Positions 8,652 through 19,134 of a stretch of DNA of 64,000 bases are shown here, piece after piece. Both the position numbers and the translations under genes were made by a program. The DNA is from an uncultured Alphaproteobacteria bacterium (GTDB taxonomy: Bacteria; Pseudomonadota; Alphaproteobacteria; RF32; CAG-239), in NCBI GenBank assembly GCA_944391395.1, contig CALXTI010000005.1:1-64000 (forward strand), read 5' to 3'. Position 1 is the first letter of the stretch, and every line of letters begins with the position of its first letter. Below the pieces are notes generated by a model, which saw only the letters and a list, made by a program, of their open reading frames with translations, had not been told where the DNA came from and did no database searches.

Positions 8652-9380
8652 ATGCGTACAGGTCTGATCGCAAAAAAATTGGGAATGTCCCGCATTTTTG
8701 AAGCGAACGGCGTTCATGTCCCGGTTACGGTTTTGAACGTGGACGGTTTGAAGGTTGTTGCTGTCAAGACTGCGGAAAAGGATGGATATACTGCCGTTCA
8801 ACTGGGAACCGGCGCCGTTAAGGCTAAAAATGTGTCCAAGCCGATGAAAGGACATTTCGCGAAAGCTAATGTCGAACCGAAGAAAAAGCTGGGCGAGTTC
8901 AGAGTTTCTGAAGACTGCCTGCTTTCGGTCGGAAACGAATTGTCGGTCGAACATTTTGTCCCCGGACAATATGTTGACGTTTGCGCCACCTCTATCGGTA
9001 AAGGTTTTGCCGGCGTTATGAAGCGCCACAACTTCGCCGGTTTGGAAGCAACGCACGGCGTTTCGGTTTCGCACCGTTCACATGGTTCTACCGGTCAAAG
9101 ACAAGATCCGGGCAAAGTGTTTAAAGGCAAAAAGATGGCCGGACATATGGGTGCCGAACGGGTTACCGTTCAAAATCTTAAAGTTGTCGCCATTGATGCT
9201 GCCAGAGGTTTGATTATGGTTAAAGGTGCCGTTCCGGGGTCTGAAAACAGCTGGGTTCGGGTTACCGATGCCGTGAAAAAGACAGCCAATGTTCAGCTGC
9301 CGATGCCGGCCGGATTGAAAAAAGTTGATGAACCTGTTGCAGTTAAAGCCGAAGAAGCAACTCCGGCTGAGAATGCATAA
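8652..9380 (+). CDS. rplC: 50S ribosomal protein L3
   Basis: A 242-residue early-assembly protein that binds 23S rRNA near the peptidyl-transferase centre. The loop [20 protein letters not shown] contains the Gln that PrmB methylates in E. coli. An Ala/Pro/Glu-rich C-terminal extension of about 25 residues makes it longer than the E. coli protein, as usual in Alphaproteobacteria. Confidence 0.97.
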   Translation: MRTGLIAKKLGMSRIFEANGVHVPVTVLNVDGLKVVAVKTAEKDGYTAVQLGTGAVKAKNVSKPMKGHFAKANVEPKKKLGEFRVSEDCLLSVGNELSVEHFVPGQYVDVCATSIGKGFAGVMKRHNFAGLEATHGVSVSHRSHGSTGQRQDPGKVFKGKKMAGHMGAERVTVQNLKVVAIDAARGLIMVKGAVPGSENSWVRVTDAVKKTANVQLPMPAGLKKVDEPVAVKAEEATPAENA

Positions 9381-9400
9381 GATTGTAAGGATTGAAAATT

Positions 9401-10024
9401 ATGAAACAGGACATCTTAAATTTAGATAACAAAAATGTCGGTACGATTGAACTTGACGACTCGATTTTCGGGCTTGAAGTCCGCGCCGATATTTTGCACC
9501 GTGTTGTTGTTTGGCAACTCGCCCGTCAGCAGGCTGGTACTCACCAGACCAAGGGACGTTCCGATGTCGCTTTGACGCCGGCCAAGCCGTTTAAGCAAAA
9601 AGGCAGCGGTAATGCGCGTCAGGGTTCCCGCAAAGGAACGCAGTTCCGCAAGGGCGGTATCGTGTTTGGTCCGGTTGTTCGCGACCACTCACACGATTTG
9701 ACCAAAAAATTCAGAAAACTCGGTTTGAAAACGGCTCTCTCCGCGAAAGCCAAAGAGGGCAATCTTGTCATTATTGACCAAGCAAAGTTATCAGCGCCGA
9801 AAACGAAAGACTTGAAAGCCAAGTTGGATGTTTGCGGTTTGAAAAACTGCTTGTTCATTGACGGCAAGGAAGTAGATGTAAACTTTGCGTTGGCCAGCCG
9901 CAATATCGCAGGCGTTGACGTTCTGCCGACAATCGGTGCCAATGTATATGACATCTTGAGAAGGGACAAACTGGTATTGACCAAAGATGCGGTTGAATGC
10001 TTGAAGGAGAGATTGAAATGGTAA
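9401..10024 (+). CDS. rplD: 50S ribosomal protein L4
   Basis: A 207-residue protein with a globular domain and the extended loop ([19 protein letters not shown], about residues 68-86) that lines the exit tunnel. In many bacteria L4 represses the S10 operon by binding its leader; the structured leader upstream of rpsJ makes this plausible here. ATG at 9401 is preferred to the in-frame TTG at 9392. It overlaps rplW by 7 bp. Confidence 0.97.
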   Translation: MKQDILNLDNKNVGTIELDDSIFGLEVRADILHRVVVWQLARQQAGTHQTKGRSDVALTPAKPFKQKGSGNARQGSRKGTQFRKGGIVFGPVVRDHSHDLTKKFRKLGLKTALSAKAKEGNLVIIDQAKLSAPKTKDLKAKLDVCGLKNCLFIDGKEVDVNFALASRNIAGVDVLPTIGANVYDILRRDKLVLTKDAVECLKERLKW

Positions 10025-10338
10025 AAAATCTTAAAAAATCAAACAATGTTACCGCAAAAATGTACGATACATTGGTTCGTCCGGTAATTACCGAAAAGTC
10101 CATGGTTTCGTCGGAGGCCGGCAAAGTAACCTTTATGGTTCCGTTGTCCGCCACCAAAGATGAAGTCAAATCCGCCGTTGAAACGATTTTCAACGTCAAG
10201 GTAAACAAGGTAAATACCATTCGTCAGTTCGGCAAGGTAAAAGTATTCCGCGGCCACCAGGGCGTTCGCTCTGATTATAAAAAAGCCGTTGTGACGCTTG
10301 CCGAGGGTCAAAACATTGATGTTACAACAGGAATTTAG
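10018..10338 (+). CDS. rplW: 50S ribosomal protein L23
   Basis: A 106-residue protein of the tunnel exit rim, the docking site of trigger factor and SRP. The core begins with [14 protein letters not shown]. The ATG at 10018 (GGAG site upstream, overlapping the rplD end) adds a basic 14-residue N-terminal extension; ATG 10060 would give the classical start. Confidence 0.95.
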   Translation: MVKNLKKSNNVTAKMYDTLVRPVITEKSMVSSEAGKVTFMVPLSATKDEVKSAVETIFNVKVNKVNTIRQFGKVKVFRGHQGVRSDYKKAVVTLAEGQNIDVTTGI

Positions 10339-10340
10339 TC

Positions 10341-11174
10341 ATGGCTTTAAAAACATTTAAGCCCACATCTCCGGGACTTCGTCAGCTGATTATCGTTGAC
10401 AGAAGCGAATTGTACAAAGGTGCGCCGGAAAAAACATTGACGGTCGGTTTGACCAAGACCGGTGGGCGTGATAATTTTGGACATGTTACAAGTCGGAGAA
10501 TCGGCGGCGGACATAAACGCAAGCTGAGAGTTATCGACTTTAAACGTAATAAATTTGACTGTGAAGCAACAGTTGAACGGATTGAATATGATCCGAACCG
10601 TACATCTTTTATTGCTTTGATAAAGTATGAAGACGGTACGTTGGCTTATATTCTGGCTCCGCAAAGACTGAAAGCCGGTGATAAAATCATTGCTTCGGCA
10701 AAAGCCGATATCAAACCCGGCAATGCGATGCCTTTGAAGAGCATGCCGGTCGGCACGATTGTTCACAACGTTGAGTTGAAGGCCGGTAAAGGCGGCCAGT
10801 TGGCTCGTTCGGCCGGTTGCTATGCTCAGGTTGTCGGTAAAGACGCCGGTTATGCTCAGTTAAAATTGAGCTCCGGTGAACTGAGAATCGTTCGTGAAGA
10901 ATGTCTGGCAACGGTTGGTGCCGTTTCCAATCCGGATAATCAAAACAAATCGCTCGGCAAGGCCGGCCGTTCCCGCTGGTTGGGTATCAGACCGGTTGTC
11001 CGCGGTGTTGCGATGAACCCGGTTGATCACCCGCATGGTGGTGGTGAAGGCAGAACTTCCGGCGGCCGTCATCCGGTTACGCCGTGGGGTAAGCCGACCA
11101 AGGGCGCCAAGACTCGTTCTAACAAAAAGACGGATCGCTTTATTATGAGATCACGTCATGATAACAAGAAATAA
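10341..11174 (+). CDS. rplB: 50S ribosomal protein L2
   Basis: A 277-residue protein needed for subunit association and peptidyl-transferase activity. The signature [20 protein letters not shown] near residues 220-239 includes the conserved His of the functional loop. It is of normal length and starts two bases after rplW. Confidence 0.98.
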   Translation: MALKTFKPTSPGLRQLIIVDRSELYKGAPEKTLTVGLTKTGGRDNFGHVTSRRIGGGHKRKLRVIDFKRNKFDCEATVERIEYDPNRTSFIALIKYEDGTLAYILAPQRLKAGDKIIASAKADIKPGNAMPLKSMPVGTIVHNVELKAGKGGQLARSAGCYAQVVGKDAGYAQLKLSSGELRIVREECLATVGAVSNPDNQNKSLGKAGRSRWLGIRPVVRGVAMNPVDHPHGGGEGRTSGGRHPVTPWGKPTKGAKTRSNKKTDRFIMRSRHDNKK

Positions 11175-11189
11175 TAAGGAGAAAAACTA

Positions 11190-11468
11190 ATGACACGTTC
11201 CGTTTGGAAAGGACCTTTTGTTGATGGTTATCTTCTTAAGAAAGCTGACGCTGCCAGAGCTTCAGGTCGCAATGAAGTGATTAAAATTTGGTCACGTCGT
11301 TCCACGATGTTGCCGCAGTTCGTAGGTTTAACATTCGGCGTTCACAACGGCCACAAATTTATTCCGGTTTTGGTTACCGAGGATATGGTCGGCCATAAGT
11401 TCGGTGAATTTGCACCGACCCGTACTTTCTACGGACACGCCGCAGACAAGACAGCGAAGAGAGGTTAA
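11190..11468 (+). CDS. rpsS: 30S ribosomal protein S19
   Basis: A 92-residue protein of the 30S head that contacts S13 and the A-site finger. It is recognised by [18 protein letters not shown] and [18 protein letters not shown] ribosome site lies within the 15-bp gap after rplB. Confidence 0.97.
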   Translation: MTRSVWKGPFVDGYLLKKADAARASGRNEVIKIWSRRSTMLPQFVGLTFGVHNGHKFIPVLVTEDMVGHKFGEFAPTRTFYGHAADKTAKRG

Positions 11469-11470
11469 TT

Positions 11471-11845
11471 ATGGGAAAAACTAAAGATGCAAGAAGAGTA
11501 GCTCAAAATCAGGCGATGGCCGTTTGCCGCTCTATCCGCACCAGCCCGCGTAAACTGAACTTGGTTGCCCAGTCTATCCGCGGCCTGTCGGCTGAAAAAG
11601 CTGTCGCAGAGCTCTCTTTCTCAAAGAAGAGAATCGCTAAAGTCGCATTGGGCTTGCTGCAATCGGCAATCGCCAATGCTGAAAACAATCACAACCTGAA
11701 CATTGACAAGCTCGTTGTCAGCGAGGCTTTTGTCGGTAAAGGTTTAGTTATGAAACGTATGCACGCACGCGGCCGCGGGCGTGGAGCACGGGTGTTGAAA
11801 CCCTTCTCCAGCCTGACCGTCGTCGTCACCGAGCGTGGGGAGTAA
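11471..11845 (+). CDS. rplV: 50S ribosomal protein L22
   Basis: A 124-residue exit-tunnel protein. The long beta hairpin ([20 protein letters not shown]) reaches the tunnel constriction and is where macrolide-resistance changes arise in other species; the sequence here looks normal. The N terminus is longer by about ten residues than in E. coli ([15 protein letters not shown]). Confidence 0.96.
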   Translation: MGKTKDARRVAQNQAMAVCRSIRTSPRKLNLVAQSIRGLSAEKAVAELSFSKKRIAKVALGLLQSAIANAENNHNLNIDKLVVSEAFVGKGLVMKRMHARGRGRGARVLKPFSSLTVVVTERGE

Positions 11846-11849
11846 TGAG

Positions 11850-12521
11850 ATGGGACAAAAAGTAAATCCTACCAGTCTTCGTTTGGGCGTTAACCGCACC
11901 TGGGACTCGCGTTGGTATGCTGATGATGACAAGTTTACCGACTATCTCCACGAAGATTTGAAAATTAAAGAATTCTTGAAAGAAAAATTGGCTCAGGCGG
12001 GCATCAGCCGCATCGTGATTGAACGTCCGGCCAAAAAAGCCAGAGTTACAATTCATTCGGCCAGACCGGGTGTCGTTATCGGCAAAAAAGGTCAGGACAT
12101 CGAGAATTTGAGAAAAGAAATTCAGAAACTGACATCTTCGGAAGTTCAGTTGAACATTCTGGAAGTCAGAAAACCCGAGCTGGATGCCAAATTGGTGGCT
12201 GATTCGGTTGCCCAACAGTTGGAAAGACGCGTTGCTTTCCGTCGGGCGATGAAACGCGTGATGCAGTCTGCTCTGCGTTTGGGTGCGGAAGGCATCAAAG
12301 TTTGCTGCAGCGGTCGTTTGGGCGGCGCCGAAATTGCCCGTACCGAATATTACCGCGAAGGTCGCGTGCCTTTGCACACTTTGCGCGCGGACATTGATTA
12401 TGCTACCTCTACGGCTCATACCACTTATGGCGCCTGCGGCGTTAAAGTGTGGATCTATAAGGGCGAAATTATGGCTCATGATCCGATGGCTCAGGACAAA
12501 AAACTGGCTGAACAGAAATAA
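11850..12521 (+). CDS. rpsC: 30S ribosomal protein S3
   Basis: A 223-residue protein at the mRNA entry site with helicase-related function. The N-terminal KH domain includes [14 protein letters not shown] (about residues 65-78), and the C-terminal S3 domain is complete. ATG at 11850 ([14 protein letters not shown]) is the conserved start; the in-frame codon five positions earlier is not. Confidence 0.97.
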   Translation: MGQKVNPTSLRLGVNRTWDSRWYADDDKFTDYLHEDLKIKEFLKEKLAQAGISRIVIERPAKKARVTIHSARPGVVIGKKGQDIENLRKEIQKLTSSEVQLNILEVRKPELDAKLVADSVAQQLERRVAFRRAMKRVMQSALRLGAEGIKVCCSGRLGGAEIARTEYYREGRVPLHTLRADIDYATSTAHTTYGACGVKVWIYKGEIMAHDPMAQDKKLAEQK

Positions 12522-12541
12522 GATAGCGAGGTTAGAATAAG

Positions 12542-12970
12542 ATGTTAAGTCCAAAACGTATGAAGTTCCGCAAACAGCATAAAGGCCGCATTCACGGTCT
12601 GGCCAAAGGCGGATCAACATTGAGTTTCGGTACATACGGCCTGAAGGCTTTGTCTCCGGAACGCGTTACGGCGCGCCAAATCGAGGCTGCCCGCCGCGCG
12701 ATTACCCGTGAGATGAAGAGAGCCGGCCGCTTATGGATCAGAATTTTCCCTGATGTTCCGGTGTCGGACAAACCGGCCGAGGTTCGTATGGGTAAAGGTA
12801 AAGGTGCTATTGAATTCTGGGTTGCAAGAGTAAAACCGGGTCGCATTATGTTTGAGGCGGAAGGTATTGATGAAGAAACCGCTCGCAGAGCATTTGCCCT
12901 GGGTGCTGCAAAATTGCCGGTCAAAAGCAAATTTGTTCAGCGCTTGAATTCGGATAAAGGAGAAGCATAA
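12542..12970 (+). CDS. rplP: 50S ribosomal protein L16
   Basis: A 142-residue protein near the A site and central protuberance. It is identified by [16 protein letters not shown] and the [20 protein letters not shown] loop, which holds the Arg hydroxylated by YcfD in E. coli. Its stop overlaps the rpmC start (TAATG). Confidence 0.97.
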   Translation: MLSPKRMKFRKQHKGRIHGLAKGGSTLSFGTYGLKALSPERVTARQIEAARRAITREMKRAGRLWIRIFPDVPVSDKPAEVRMGKGKGAIEFWVARVKPGRIMFEAEGIDEETARRAFALGAAKLPVKSKFVQRLNSDKGEA

Positions 12971-13167
12971 TGGTTAAAACAAAAGATTTGCGTGCTATGA
13001 CGATTGATGAGTTGGAGGCAAAACTGACCGAAAATAAAAAGGAACAGTTTAACTTACGCATTCAACAATCCACGGGGCAGTTGACCAACACGGCTCAAAT
13101 CCGTAAAGTCCGCCGCGAAATAGCCAGAATCAACACGCTCTTAGACGAGCGCAAGAAGAATAGTTAG
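12970..13167 (+). CDS. rpmC: 50S ribosomal protein L29
   Basis: A 65-residue helical hairpin protein at the tunnel exit next to L23. The [20 protein letters not shown] core is typical. It is coupled to rplP by a one-base overlap. Confidence 0.95.
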   Translation: MVKTKDLRAMTIDELEAKLTENKKEQFNLRIQQSTGQLTNTAQIRKVRREIARINTLLDERKKNS

Positions 13168-13177
13168 GAGAAAAGAT

Positions 13178-13414
13178 ATGCCTAAAAGAATTCTTCAAGG
13201 TGTTGTTGTTAGTGATAAACAGGATAAAACCGTCGTGGTCAGCGTAGAGCGTCAGGTGATGCATCCTGTTTATAAAAAGTTCGTGAAGAAGAGCAAAAAA
13301 TATGCCGCTCACGATGAAAATAACCAGTTCAAAGTCGGTGATAAGGTTTCGATTATTGAATCCAAGCCTTATTCAAAGACGAAAACTTGGACTGTATTAG
13401 TTGATAACGCCTAG
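13178..13414 (+). CDS. rpsQ: 30S ribosomal protein S17
   Basis: A 78-residue OB-fold primary binder of 16S rRNA. It is identified by [20 protein letters not shown] and the [20 protein letters not shown] segment. Confidence 0.96.
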   Translation: MPKRILQGVVVSDKQDKTVVVSVERQVMHPVYKKFVKKSKKYAAHDENNQFKVGDKVSIIESKPYSKTKTWTVLVDNA

Positions 13415-13432
13415 AAAAGAAGGAATTAGAAA

Positions 13433-13801
13433 ATGATACAGATGCAAACCAACCTAGATGTTGCAGATAATTCTGGAGCACGTCAGGTGCAGTGCATTAA
13501 AGTTCTTGGCGGGTCCAAGAGAATGCATGCTTCCGTAGGTGATGTTATTGTTGTTTCAATTAAGGATGCGATGCCCAAAGGGCGCGTCAAGAAAGGCGAT
13601 GTTTGCAAAGCGGTTATTGTCAGAACCGCCAGCGATATTCGCCGTAAAGACGGCAGCGTCATCCGTTTTGACAGCAACGCGGCAGTTCTTATCAACAAAG
13701 ACGGCGAGCCGATTGGTACTCGTATCTTCGGCCCTGTTACGAGAGAGCTGCGCGCAAAGAAATTTATGAAAATCATTTCATTAGCACCGGAGGTATTGTA
13801 A
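13433..13801 (+). CDS. rplN: 50S ribosomal protein L14
   Basis: A 122-residue protein at the subunit interface and the docking site of RsfS. The start [20 protein letters not shown] is canonical. Its stop overlaps the rplX start (TAATG). Confidence 0.97.
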   Translation: MIQMQTNLDVADNSGARQVQCIKVLGGSKRMHASVGDVIVVSIKDAMPKGRVKKGDVCKAVIVRTASDIRRKDGSVIRFDSNAAVLINKDGEPIGTRIFGPVTRELRAKKFMKIISLAPEVL

Positions 13802-14115
13802 TGCCTAAAATGAAAATTAAAAAAGGTGATAAAGTTATTATCTTGTCAGGTGATGACAAAGGTAAAACCGGCGAAGTTTTGAAAGCGATGCCCAAAGAGA
13901 GCAAGGTGGTTGTTCAAGGTGTCAATTTGGTTAAAAGACACACCAAACCCAGCCAGACCACTCCCGGCGGAATTGTGACCAAAGAAGCCGCTATTCACGT
14001 TTCAAACGTCGCGATTGTAACTTCGGACGGGAAAGCTTCCCGCATCGGTTACAAGGATGACAAAGGGACCAAAGTGCGTGTTGCACGTAAATCCGGTGAA
14101 GTAATCGATAAATAG
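13801..14115 (+). CDS. rplX: 50S ribosomal protein L24
   Basis: A 104-residue assembly initiator. The KOW motif ([20 protein letters not shown], residues 7-26) is intact. It is translationally coupled to rplN. Confidence 0.96.
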   Translation: MPKMKIKKGDKVIILSGDDKGKTGEVLKAMPKESKVVVQGVNLVKRHTKPSQTTPGGIVTKEAAIHVSNVAIVTSDGKASRIGYKDDKGTKVRVARKSGEVIDK

Positions 14116-14126
14116 GAGAAAATTTT

Positions 14127-14666
14127 ATGACAAACTTTGAAAAACTTTACAATGACGTCATAAAGAAATCTCTTGTGGAAAAATTCGGTTACAAGAACCC
14201 ACATGAGATTCCGAAGCTGACGAAAATTGTATTGAACATGGGTATCGGCGATGCCGTTACCGATAAGAAGAAACTCAACAACGCAATGGAAGAGCTGGCT
14301 TTGATTGCTGGTCAGAAACCAGTGATGACGACGGCTCGCAAATCCATTGCCACGTTTAAGTTGAGAGAAGGTATGCCGATTGGCTGCAAAGTGACGTTGC
14401 GTTCGACCAGAATGTATGAATTTTTGGAAAGACTTATCAACATGGCTTTGCCGCGCATCAGAGACTTTCACGGCATATCGGGCAAAAACTTTGACGGCAA
14501 AGGCAATTTCGCTTTTGGTATTAAAGAACAGGTCATTTTCCCGGAAATCAACTATGAAAAAGTTGAAGATGTTCGCGGAATGGACATTGTTATTTGCACA
14601 TCGGCCAAAACAGATGAAGAAGCAAAATTTTTGCTGACTTCATTTAACCTGCCTTACAAGAAATAA
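14127..14666 (+). CDS. rplE: 50S ribosomal protein L5
   Basis: A 179-residue central-protuberance protein that binds 5S rRNA and contacts the P-site tRNA and S13. The signatures [15 protein letters not shown] and [14 protein letters not shown] are present and the length is normal. Confidence 0.97.
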   Translation: MTNFEKLYNDVIKKSLVEKFGYKNPHEIPKLTKIVLNMGIGDAVTDKKKLNNAMEELALIAGQKPVMTTARKSIATFKLREGMPIGCKVTLRSTRMYEFLERLINMALPRIRDFHGISGKNFDGKGNFAFGIKEQVIFPEINYEKVEDVRGMDIVICTSAKTDEEAKFLLTSFNLPYKK

Positions 14667-14680
14667 GCGGAGATTTTACC

Positions 14681-14986
14681 ATGTCAAAGACAAGTTCAGT
14701 ATATAGAAACTTGAAAAGAGTAAAGATGGCCGAGAAGTATGCTAATCGCCGTCAAAAATTAAAAAATGTCGTTATGGACAAGAACGCTTCTCCGGAAGAA
14801 CGTTTCCAGGCGACTTTGAAATTGGCCGCATTGCCGCGCAACTCTGCAAAAATCAGAGTGAGAAACCGCTGCAAATTGACCGGCCGTTCACGTAGTTATT
14901 ACCGGAAGTTCGGTTTGAGCCGTGTGGAACTCAGAAACATGGCCAGTTTCGGCGAAATTCCGGGTTTGGTAAAATCAAGCTGGTAA
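14681..14986 (+). CDS. rpsN: 30S ribosomal protein S14 (zinc-free type)
   Basis: A 101-residue 30S-head protein. Its C-terminal core (NRCKLTGRSRSYYRKFGLSR) lacks the CXXC pairs of the zinc-binding form, so it is the long, zinc-independent form usual in Proteobacteria. Confidence 0.96.
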   Translation: MSKTSSVYRNLKRVKMAEKYANRRQKLKNVVMDKNASPEERFQATLKLAALPRNSAKIRVRNRCKLTGRSRSYYRKFGLSRVELRNMASFGEIPGLVKSSW

Positions 14987-14998
14987 GGAGGAGATATT

Positions 14999-15397
14999 AT
15001 GTCAATGACTGATCCTTTGGGCGATATGCTCACACGCATTAGAAACGCACAAAGAGCGAAGAAAAGTGATGTCGTATCACCGGCCTCTCGCCTGCGTGAA
15101 AATGTTTTGGAAGTTCTGAAAAAAGAAGGCTACATTGAGGGTTATGAAAAACGCAATGTTAAGCCGGGCATTGATGAACTCGTCATTAAATTAAAGTACC
15201 ATGAAGGTGCTTCGGTTATAACTGAAATTTACCGCGTTTCGACGCCGGGCCGCCGCGTTTATTCAAGCGTTAAGGACCTGCCGAGAGTGTATAACGGTTT
15301 GGGGATTTCCATTGTTTCCACCCCGCAAGGCGTGATGAGCGACAATGATGCCCGCAAGGCCAATGTCGGCGGTGAAATTTTGTGTCAGGTATTTTAA
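14999..15397 (+). CDS. rpsH: 30S ribosomal protein S8
   Basis: A 132-residue platform protein and, in E. coli, the repressor of the spc operon. The start [18 protein letters not shown] and the C-terminal [20 protein letters not shown] are diagnostic. A strong GGAGG site precedes it. Confidence 0.97.
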   Translation: MSMTDPLGDMLTRIRNAQRAKKSDVVSPASRLRENVLEVLKKEGYIEGYEKRNVKPGIDELVIKLKYHEGASVITEIYRVSTPGRRVYSSVKDLPRVYNGLGISIVSTPQGVMSDNDARKANVGGEILCQVF

Positions 15398-15409
15398 GGG
15401 AGAAAACGG

Positions 15410-15946
15410 ATGTCAAGAGTAGGTAAATATCCGGTTGTTATCCCGGCTGGCGTAACGGCAACCATTGCAGGCAATGTTGTTACGGTTAAAGGAAAATTAG
15501 GTGAACTCAGCTGCACTTTTGACGACAGCCACATTGCAGCCAAGCTGGAAGACAATAAAATTGTCGTTTCCCCGCTGTCAAGCAGCCAGACGGCTCGCGC
15601 TTTATGGGGAACAACCCGTGCAAACATCAACACTTTGGTGAAGGGTGTGAGCGAAGGTTTCACTAAAAATTTGGAATTGGTCGGCGTTGGTTATAAAGCC
15701 CGTACCGAAGGCAACAAACTTGTCTTGTCTTTAGGCTTTTCGCACGATGTGAACTTTCCGGCTCCGGAAGGTGTTAAATTTTCTTGCGAATCTCCGACCC
15801 AGATTAAAATTTTTGGTGTGGATAAACAGCTTGTCGGACAAGTCGCTGCGGAAATTCGCAAATACAGAAAGCCGGAACCTTATAAAGGCAAAGGCGTGAA
15901 GTACGAAGGCGAATACGTACGTCGTAAAGAAGGCAAGAAGAAGTAA
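15410..15946 (+). CDS. rplF: 50S ribosomal protein L6
   Basis: A 178-residue protein with two similar beta-alpha domains at the base of the L7/L12 stalk. The C-terminal signature [20 protein letters not shown] is present. Confidence 0.97.
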   Translation: MSRVGKYPVVIPAGVTATIAGNVVTVKGKLGELSCTFDDSHIAAKLEDNKIVVSPLSSSQTARALWGTTRANINTLVKGVSEGFTKNLELVGVGYKARTEGNKLVLSLGFSHDVNFPAPEGVKFSCESPTQIKIFGVDKQLVGQVAAEIRKYRKPEPYKGKGVKYEGEYVRRKEGKKK

Positions 15947-15960
15947 GGGATATACTTAAG

Positions 15961-16323
15961 ATGAATACACCAAGAAAATTGTTTGAAAAAAGAAAGGCGC
16001 GTGTCAGAACCGCTTTGAAAAAAGCCGCCAACGGAAAGTTGAGATTGTCGGTTTTTCGCAGCGGCAAGCATATTTACGCGCAGATTATTGACGATGCCAA
16101 AGGTGCAACAATTGCTTCCGCATCCACTTTGGATAAAGAAGTTCGCGACAGCATCAAAAAGTCATCTACGGTTGAAGCCGCCGGCTTCATCGGTAAATTA
16201 ATTGCTGAAAGAGCAGCTAAGTCGGGTGTAAGCGAAGTCGTGTTTGACCGCGGCGGCTATATTTATCATGGTCGTGTTAAAGCTTTGGCCGACGCTGCCC
16301 GTGCAGCCGGATTGAAATTCTAG
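15961..16323 (+). CDS. rplR: 50S ribosomal protein L18
   Basis: A 120-residue 5S rRNA-binding protein with a basic N-terminal arm. [20 protein letters not shown] and [20 protein letters not shown] identify it. Confidence 0.97.
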   Translation: MNTPRKLFEKRKARVRTALKKAANGKLRLSVFRSGKHIYAQIIDDAKGATIASASTLDKEVRDSIKKSSTVEAAGFIGKLIAERAAKSGVSEVVFDRGGYIYHGRVKALADAARAAGLKF

Positions 16324-16333
16324 GAGAAGTAAG

Positions 16334-16894
16334 ATGGCAGTAGATCGTCATAATAAAAAAGAAAAAACCGAAGAATTGGTCGAAAAACTGGTTCACGTTA
16401 ACCGCGTTGCCAAAACCGTTAAAGGCGGCCGCACGATGTCTTTTGCAGCCGTTGTAGTGGTTGGCGACCAAAAGGGGCGCGTCGGGTTTGGTTCTGGCAA
16501 AGCCGCCGAAGTTCCGGAAGCCATTGTTAAAGCGACCAACGAGGCGAAAAAGAATATGGTTCGCATTCCGCTGCGTGAAGGCAGAACGTTGCATCACGAT
16601 GTGGCGGGTCGTTTCGGCGCCGGAAAAGTTATTTTAAGAACAGCTCCGGCCGGTACCGGTGTTATTGCCGGCGGTCCGATGCGTGCCGTGTTTGAAGTTT
16701 TGGGCGTGCAGGATGTGGTTGCAAAATCATTGGGTTCAAACAACCCGTATAACATGATTAAAGCAACTTTTAACGCTTTGCAGTCTATCAATTCTCCGCG
16801 CATGATTGCCGCCAAACGCGGTAAAAAGGTCGGGGATATTGTCAGCCGCCGCGAAAATTCTTCAAACGTGAAAATGGAAAAAGAGGAGGCTTAA
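16334..16894 (+). CDS. rpsE: 30S ribosomal protein S5
   Basis: A 186-residue protein involved in decoding accuracy and mRNA entry. The S5 double-stranded RNA-binding domain ([20 protein letters not shown], about 34-53) and C-terminal domain are complete. Confidence 0.97.
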   Translation: MAVDRHNKKEKTEELVEKLVHVNRVAKTVKGGRTMSFAAVVVVGDQKGRVGFGSGKAAEVPEAIVKATNEAKKNMVRIPLREGRTLHHDVAGRFGAGKVILRTAPAGTGVIAGGPMRAVFEVLGVQDVVAKSLGSNNPYNMIKATFNALQSINSPRMIAAKRGKKVGDIVSRRENSSNVKMEKEEA

Positions 16895-16897
16895 TCC

Positions 16898-17080
16898 ATG
16901 GCTAAAAAGACATTGAAAGTTACTCAAATCGCGAGCCCCATCGGCAAACCGAAAGACCAGAGAGCAACTTTAATCGGATTGGGCTTGAACAAAATGAATC
17001 GCACCGCAGTGTTGGAAGATACACCGGCAATCCGCGGGATGATTAAAAAGGTTAGCCACCTCGTTAAAGTTGAGGAGTAA
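16898..17080 (+). CDS. rpmD: 50S ribosomal protein L30
   Basis: A 60-residue protein. [20 protein letters not shown] and [20 protein letters not shown] are diagnostic. It is followed by an unusual 150-bp gap with a long inverted repeat before rplO, whereas the preceding genes are spaced by 3-20 bp. Confidence 0.95.
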   Translation: MAKKTLKVTQIASPIGKPKDQRATLIGLGLNKMNRTAVLEDTPAIRGMIKKVSHLVKVEE

Positions 17081-17094
17081 CGGTTTCGCAAGAT

Positions 17095-17168
17095 AGGCTT
17101 CAAGTTGTCCGATTTGCTCGCTTATGTGGCTGTTTCATATAGCGCTTACAAATCGGACAACGGCAAGC
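17095..17168. repeat. Long inverted repeat between rpmD and rplO
   Basis: A perfect 13-base inverted repeat (GTTGTCCGATTTG at 17104-17116, its complement at 17149-17161) is extended outward by an imperfect GGCTT/AAGCC pair. The loop is 32 bases. No T tract follows directly, so it is not a standard terminator. It could be an RNA processing or attenuation structure, or a palindromic repeat element. Confidence 0.7.
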
Positions 17169-17236
17169 CCTTTTATAGAAAACTGTTTATGACAAGACTT
17201 TTTATAGTAAAATTAAAAATTAGTTAGGTGAAGAAA

Positions 17237-17692
17237 ATGAAACTTAATGAATTGAAAAACAATCCGGGAGCGACCAAAGACCGTATCCGTGTCGGACGCG
17301 GTATCGGCAGCGGCAAGGGTAAAACCGGCGGCCGCGGCGTTAAGGGTCAGAAATCCCGCTCGGGCGGCGCCAAAAACGGTTTTGAAGGCGGACAGATGCC
17401 GATTTACCGTCGTTTGCCGAAACGCGGTTTCAAAAATCCGTTTGCGCTTCATTTTGCGGTTGTTAATCTGGACACCATTCAAAAAGCCATTGATGCCGGC
17501 AAGTTGGACGCCAGCGCCATTGATATTGAAGCTTTGTTGAAATCCAGAATTATTTCCGGCAAAAAAGACGGTGTTCGTCTGTTGGCTCGCGGTGCGATTA
17601 CCACCAGCATCAACATTTCAGTCAACTCCGCTTCCAAGGCGGCGGTTGAGGCGGTTGAAAAAGCCGGCGGTAAAGTCAACGTTATTGCTTAA
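17237..17692 (+). CDS. rplO: 50S ribosomal protein L15
   Basis: A 151-residue late-assembly protein with the Gly-rich N-terminal extension ([17 protein letters not shown]). ATG 17237 is preferred to GTG 17228 because it gives the canonical [12 protein letters not shown] start and sits 5 bases after AGGTGA. In most bacteria secY follows immediately; here a strong terminator and a 2.7-kb island come first. Confidence 0.96.
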   Translation: MKLNELKNNPGATKDRIRVGRGIGSGKGKTGGRGVKGQKSRSGGAKNGFEGGQMPIYRRLPKRGFKNPFALHFAVVNLDTIQKAIDAGKLDASAIDIEALLKSRIISGKKDGVRLLARGAITTSINISVNSASKAAVEAVEKAGGKVNVIA

Positions 17693-17718
17693 GCTGAGAG
17701 CTTAGAGTAAGTGCTAGG

Positions 17719-17749
17719 AAGCCCACCATTTTAGATGGCGGGCTTTTTT
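17719..17749 (+). terminator. Intrinsic terminator after rplO
   Basis: The stem AAGCCC-A-CCAT pairs with ATGG-C-GGGCTT around a 5-base loop and is followed by six T residues. It should stop S10/spc transcription before secY, so the operon is physically split here. Confidence 0.85.
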
Positions 17750-17839
17750 GTAACATGAAAACTGCTTTGATAGCTTTCTTTTTTATGATTGTCTGAGTTA
17801 CATGATTTTTGGTTTACCGATATCTGTGGTATTTTTTAA

Positions 17840-17868
17840 TTGACAAAATTGCGAAAATCGGATATCTT
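17840..17868 (+). promoter_or_regulatory. Promoter of the island membrane-protein gene
   Basis: TTGACA (17840-17845) and TATCTT (17863-17868) with 17-bp spacing, about 32 bp upstream of ATG 17901. Confidence 0.65.
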
Positions 17869-17900
17869 GAGTCCAGAATGTTAAAAATTAAGATATAGAT

Positions 17901-18479
17901 ATGGATAAAAAAACTAAAGAAGTTCTGACAAATGTAGTTGTCAGTGTGCTGTTTTTAAGTATTTTGACAGCAGAAGCCTTCCTTTGGAAGGGGAAAAGCC
18001 CAGTTGTAGTAGGGGGTTTTTTCGCAGTGGCAATGTGCATTATTATCGCCAAATTCCGCGATATGCATAAAGGCAGGAGCATTGTCGGATTATTATCCCT
18101 GCTTGTTGTAGGGCTGCTCTTTGGGCTGATACCCTCATCAAGTACTATCGGCGAGTATTTCCGCGTGGTCATTTTGATCGGGCTGGGATGCGTGATAGGG
18201 ATGATTCTTCCAAAGATAGTGGGATTTGCTTTTATCATCATTTTAGGTTTGGTGATATTGGGAGTAAGTATTGGAAGTCGTTCTCCTGAGGGAAAACCTT
18301 CTCAAACGGTGGTCCTTCAACAGGTGGATGTGAAGTCTGAAAACAACATCTACATATCTTTGGAAGAAGGAGGTATTTTTAAGGTATCTTCTAAAGTAGC
18401 CAAGGATTGGGACTACCATGCAGGGGATACCGTAAAAGTTGTCATTTATGACGACAAAATTATCTCTTGTGAAAAGTGA
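17901..18479 (+). CDS. Hypothetical inner-membrane protein in the rplO-secY island
   Basis: A 192-residue protein I do not recognise. There are four likely transmembrane helices (about residues 11-28, 34-51, 61-77 and 88-124, the last long enough to be two), then a soluble C-terminal beta-rich domain (about 130-192, ending YHAGDTVKVVIYDDKIISCE). It has its own promoter and a bidirectional terminator behind it, so it is an independent unit placed inside the ribosomal cluster. Confidence 0.65.
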   Translation: MDKKTKEVLTNVVVSVLFLSILTAEAFLWKGKSPVVVGGFFAVAMCIIIAKFRDMHKGRSIVGLLSLLVVGLLFGLIPSSSTIGEYFRVVILIGLGCVIGMILPKIVGFAFIIILGLVILGVSIGSRSPEGKPSQTVVLQQVDVKSENNIYISLEEGGIFKVSSKVAKDWDYHAGDTVKVVIYDDKIISCEK

Positions 18480-18495
18480 GATACAGAAAAAGTTT

Positions 18496-18526
18496 AAGCA
18501 GGGAGTTTTTATACTCTCTGCTTTTT
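18496..18526. terminator. Bidirectional terminator between convergent island genes
   Basis: AAGCAGGGAGT pairs with ACTCTCTGCTT (one G-U pair) around a short AT loop, with T residues on both strands beyond the stem. Confidence 0.7.
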
Positions 18527-18537
18527 GTTTATGGAAA

Positions 18538-19014
18538 TTATGTATGGGGAGGCGATTTGCTTGTAGTACTTTGAGTCCTGCGAGTTTTGGCTTTGGCAAG
18601 GTGTTGTTTTATTATATACAAAAATGCCAGTACGATTGCCAACAAGCCGCCCCATAACGATACATTGAAATAAAAAGCAAAATACGTTTCCAACAATTCG
18701 GGGTTTGCGGGGATATACTCGGCGCCTTTGGCGGCGGCAAGGGCGGTTTTGTAACTGATAATGTTTAATAAAATGATGTATGGAAGTTTAAAATACGGCA
18801 GCCAACCTAAAGCATACAGAAAAACAGATAAAGTGTTATGTTTTTGTGAAAACCCGAGGAGACAATTTATCCGGCGTTTTATCAGACAAACGAACGCGCC
18901 AATGATAAACAGAAGATAAAAAACATTATTGATGGTTTGATTGAAAATAACTAATAAGGAGACAATTTGATACAAACCTCCAAACAGTAAAAGTTGTTTT
19001 AGCCGATCTTTCAT
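18538..19014 (-). CDS. Hypothetical membrane protein, opposite to the ribosomal genes
   Basis: A 158-residue polytopic protein with about four hydrophobic segments (residues 8-25, 30-46, 63-87, 114-138) and a basic Ser/Thr-rich cytoplasmic tail. A GGAG site supports ATG 19014. No family is recognised. Its orientation against the flanking ribosomal genes supports a later insertion. Confidence 0.6.
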   Translation of the reverse strand: MKDRLKQLLLFGGLYQIVSLLVIFNQTINNVFYLLFIIGAFVCLIKRRINCLLGFSQKHNTLSVFLYALGWLPYFKLPYIILLNIISYKTALAAAKGAEYIPANPELLETYFAFYFNVSLWGGLLAIVLAFLYIIKQHLAKAKTRRTQSTTSKSPPHT

Positions 19015-19134
19015 AGAATGTCTCCTTATTGTTTGTTTTATAACCTGTCTTAAACAAAAAGTATTAAGATACAGTTACTTTCTCCGGCACGAATCTTGAA
19101 TGCTTTGCTTTAAACAACATCAAAAAACCAAAAG

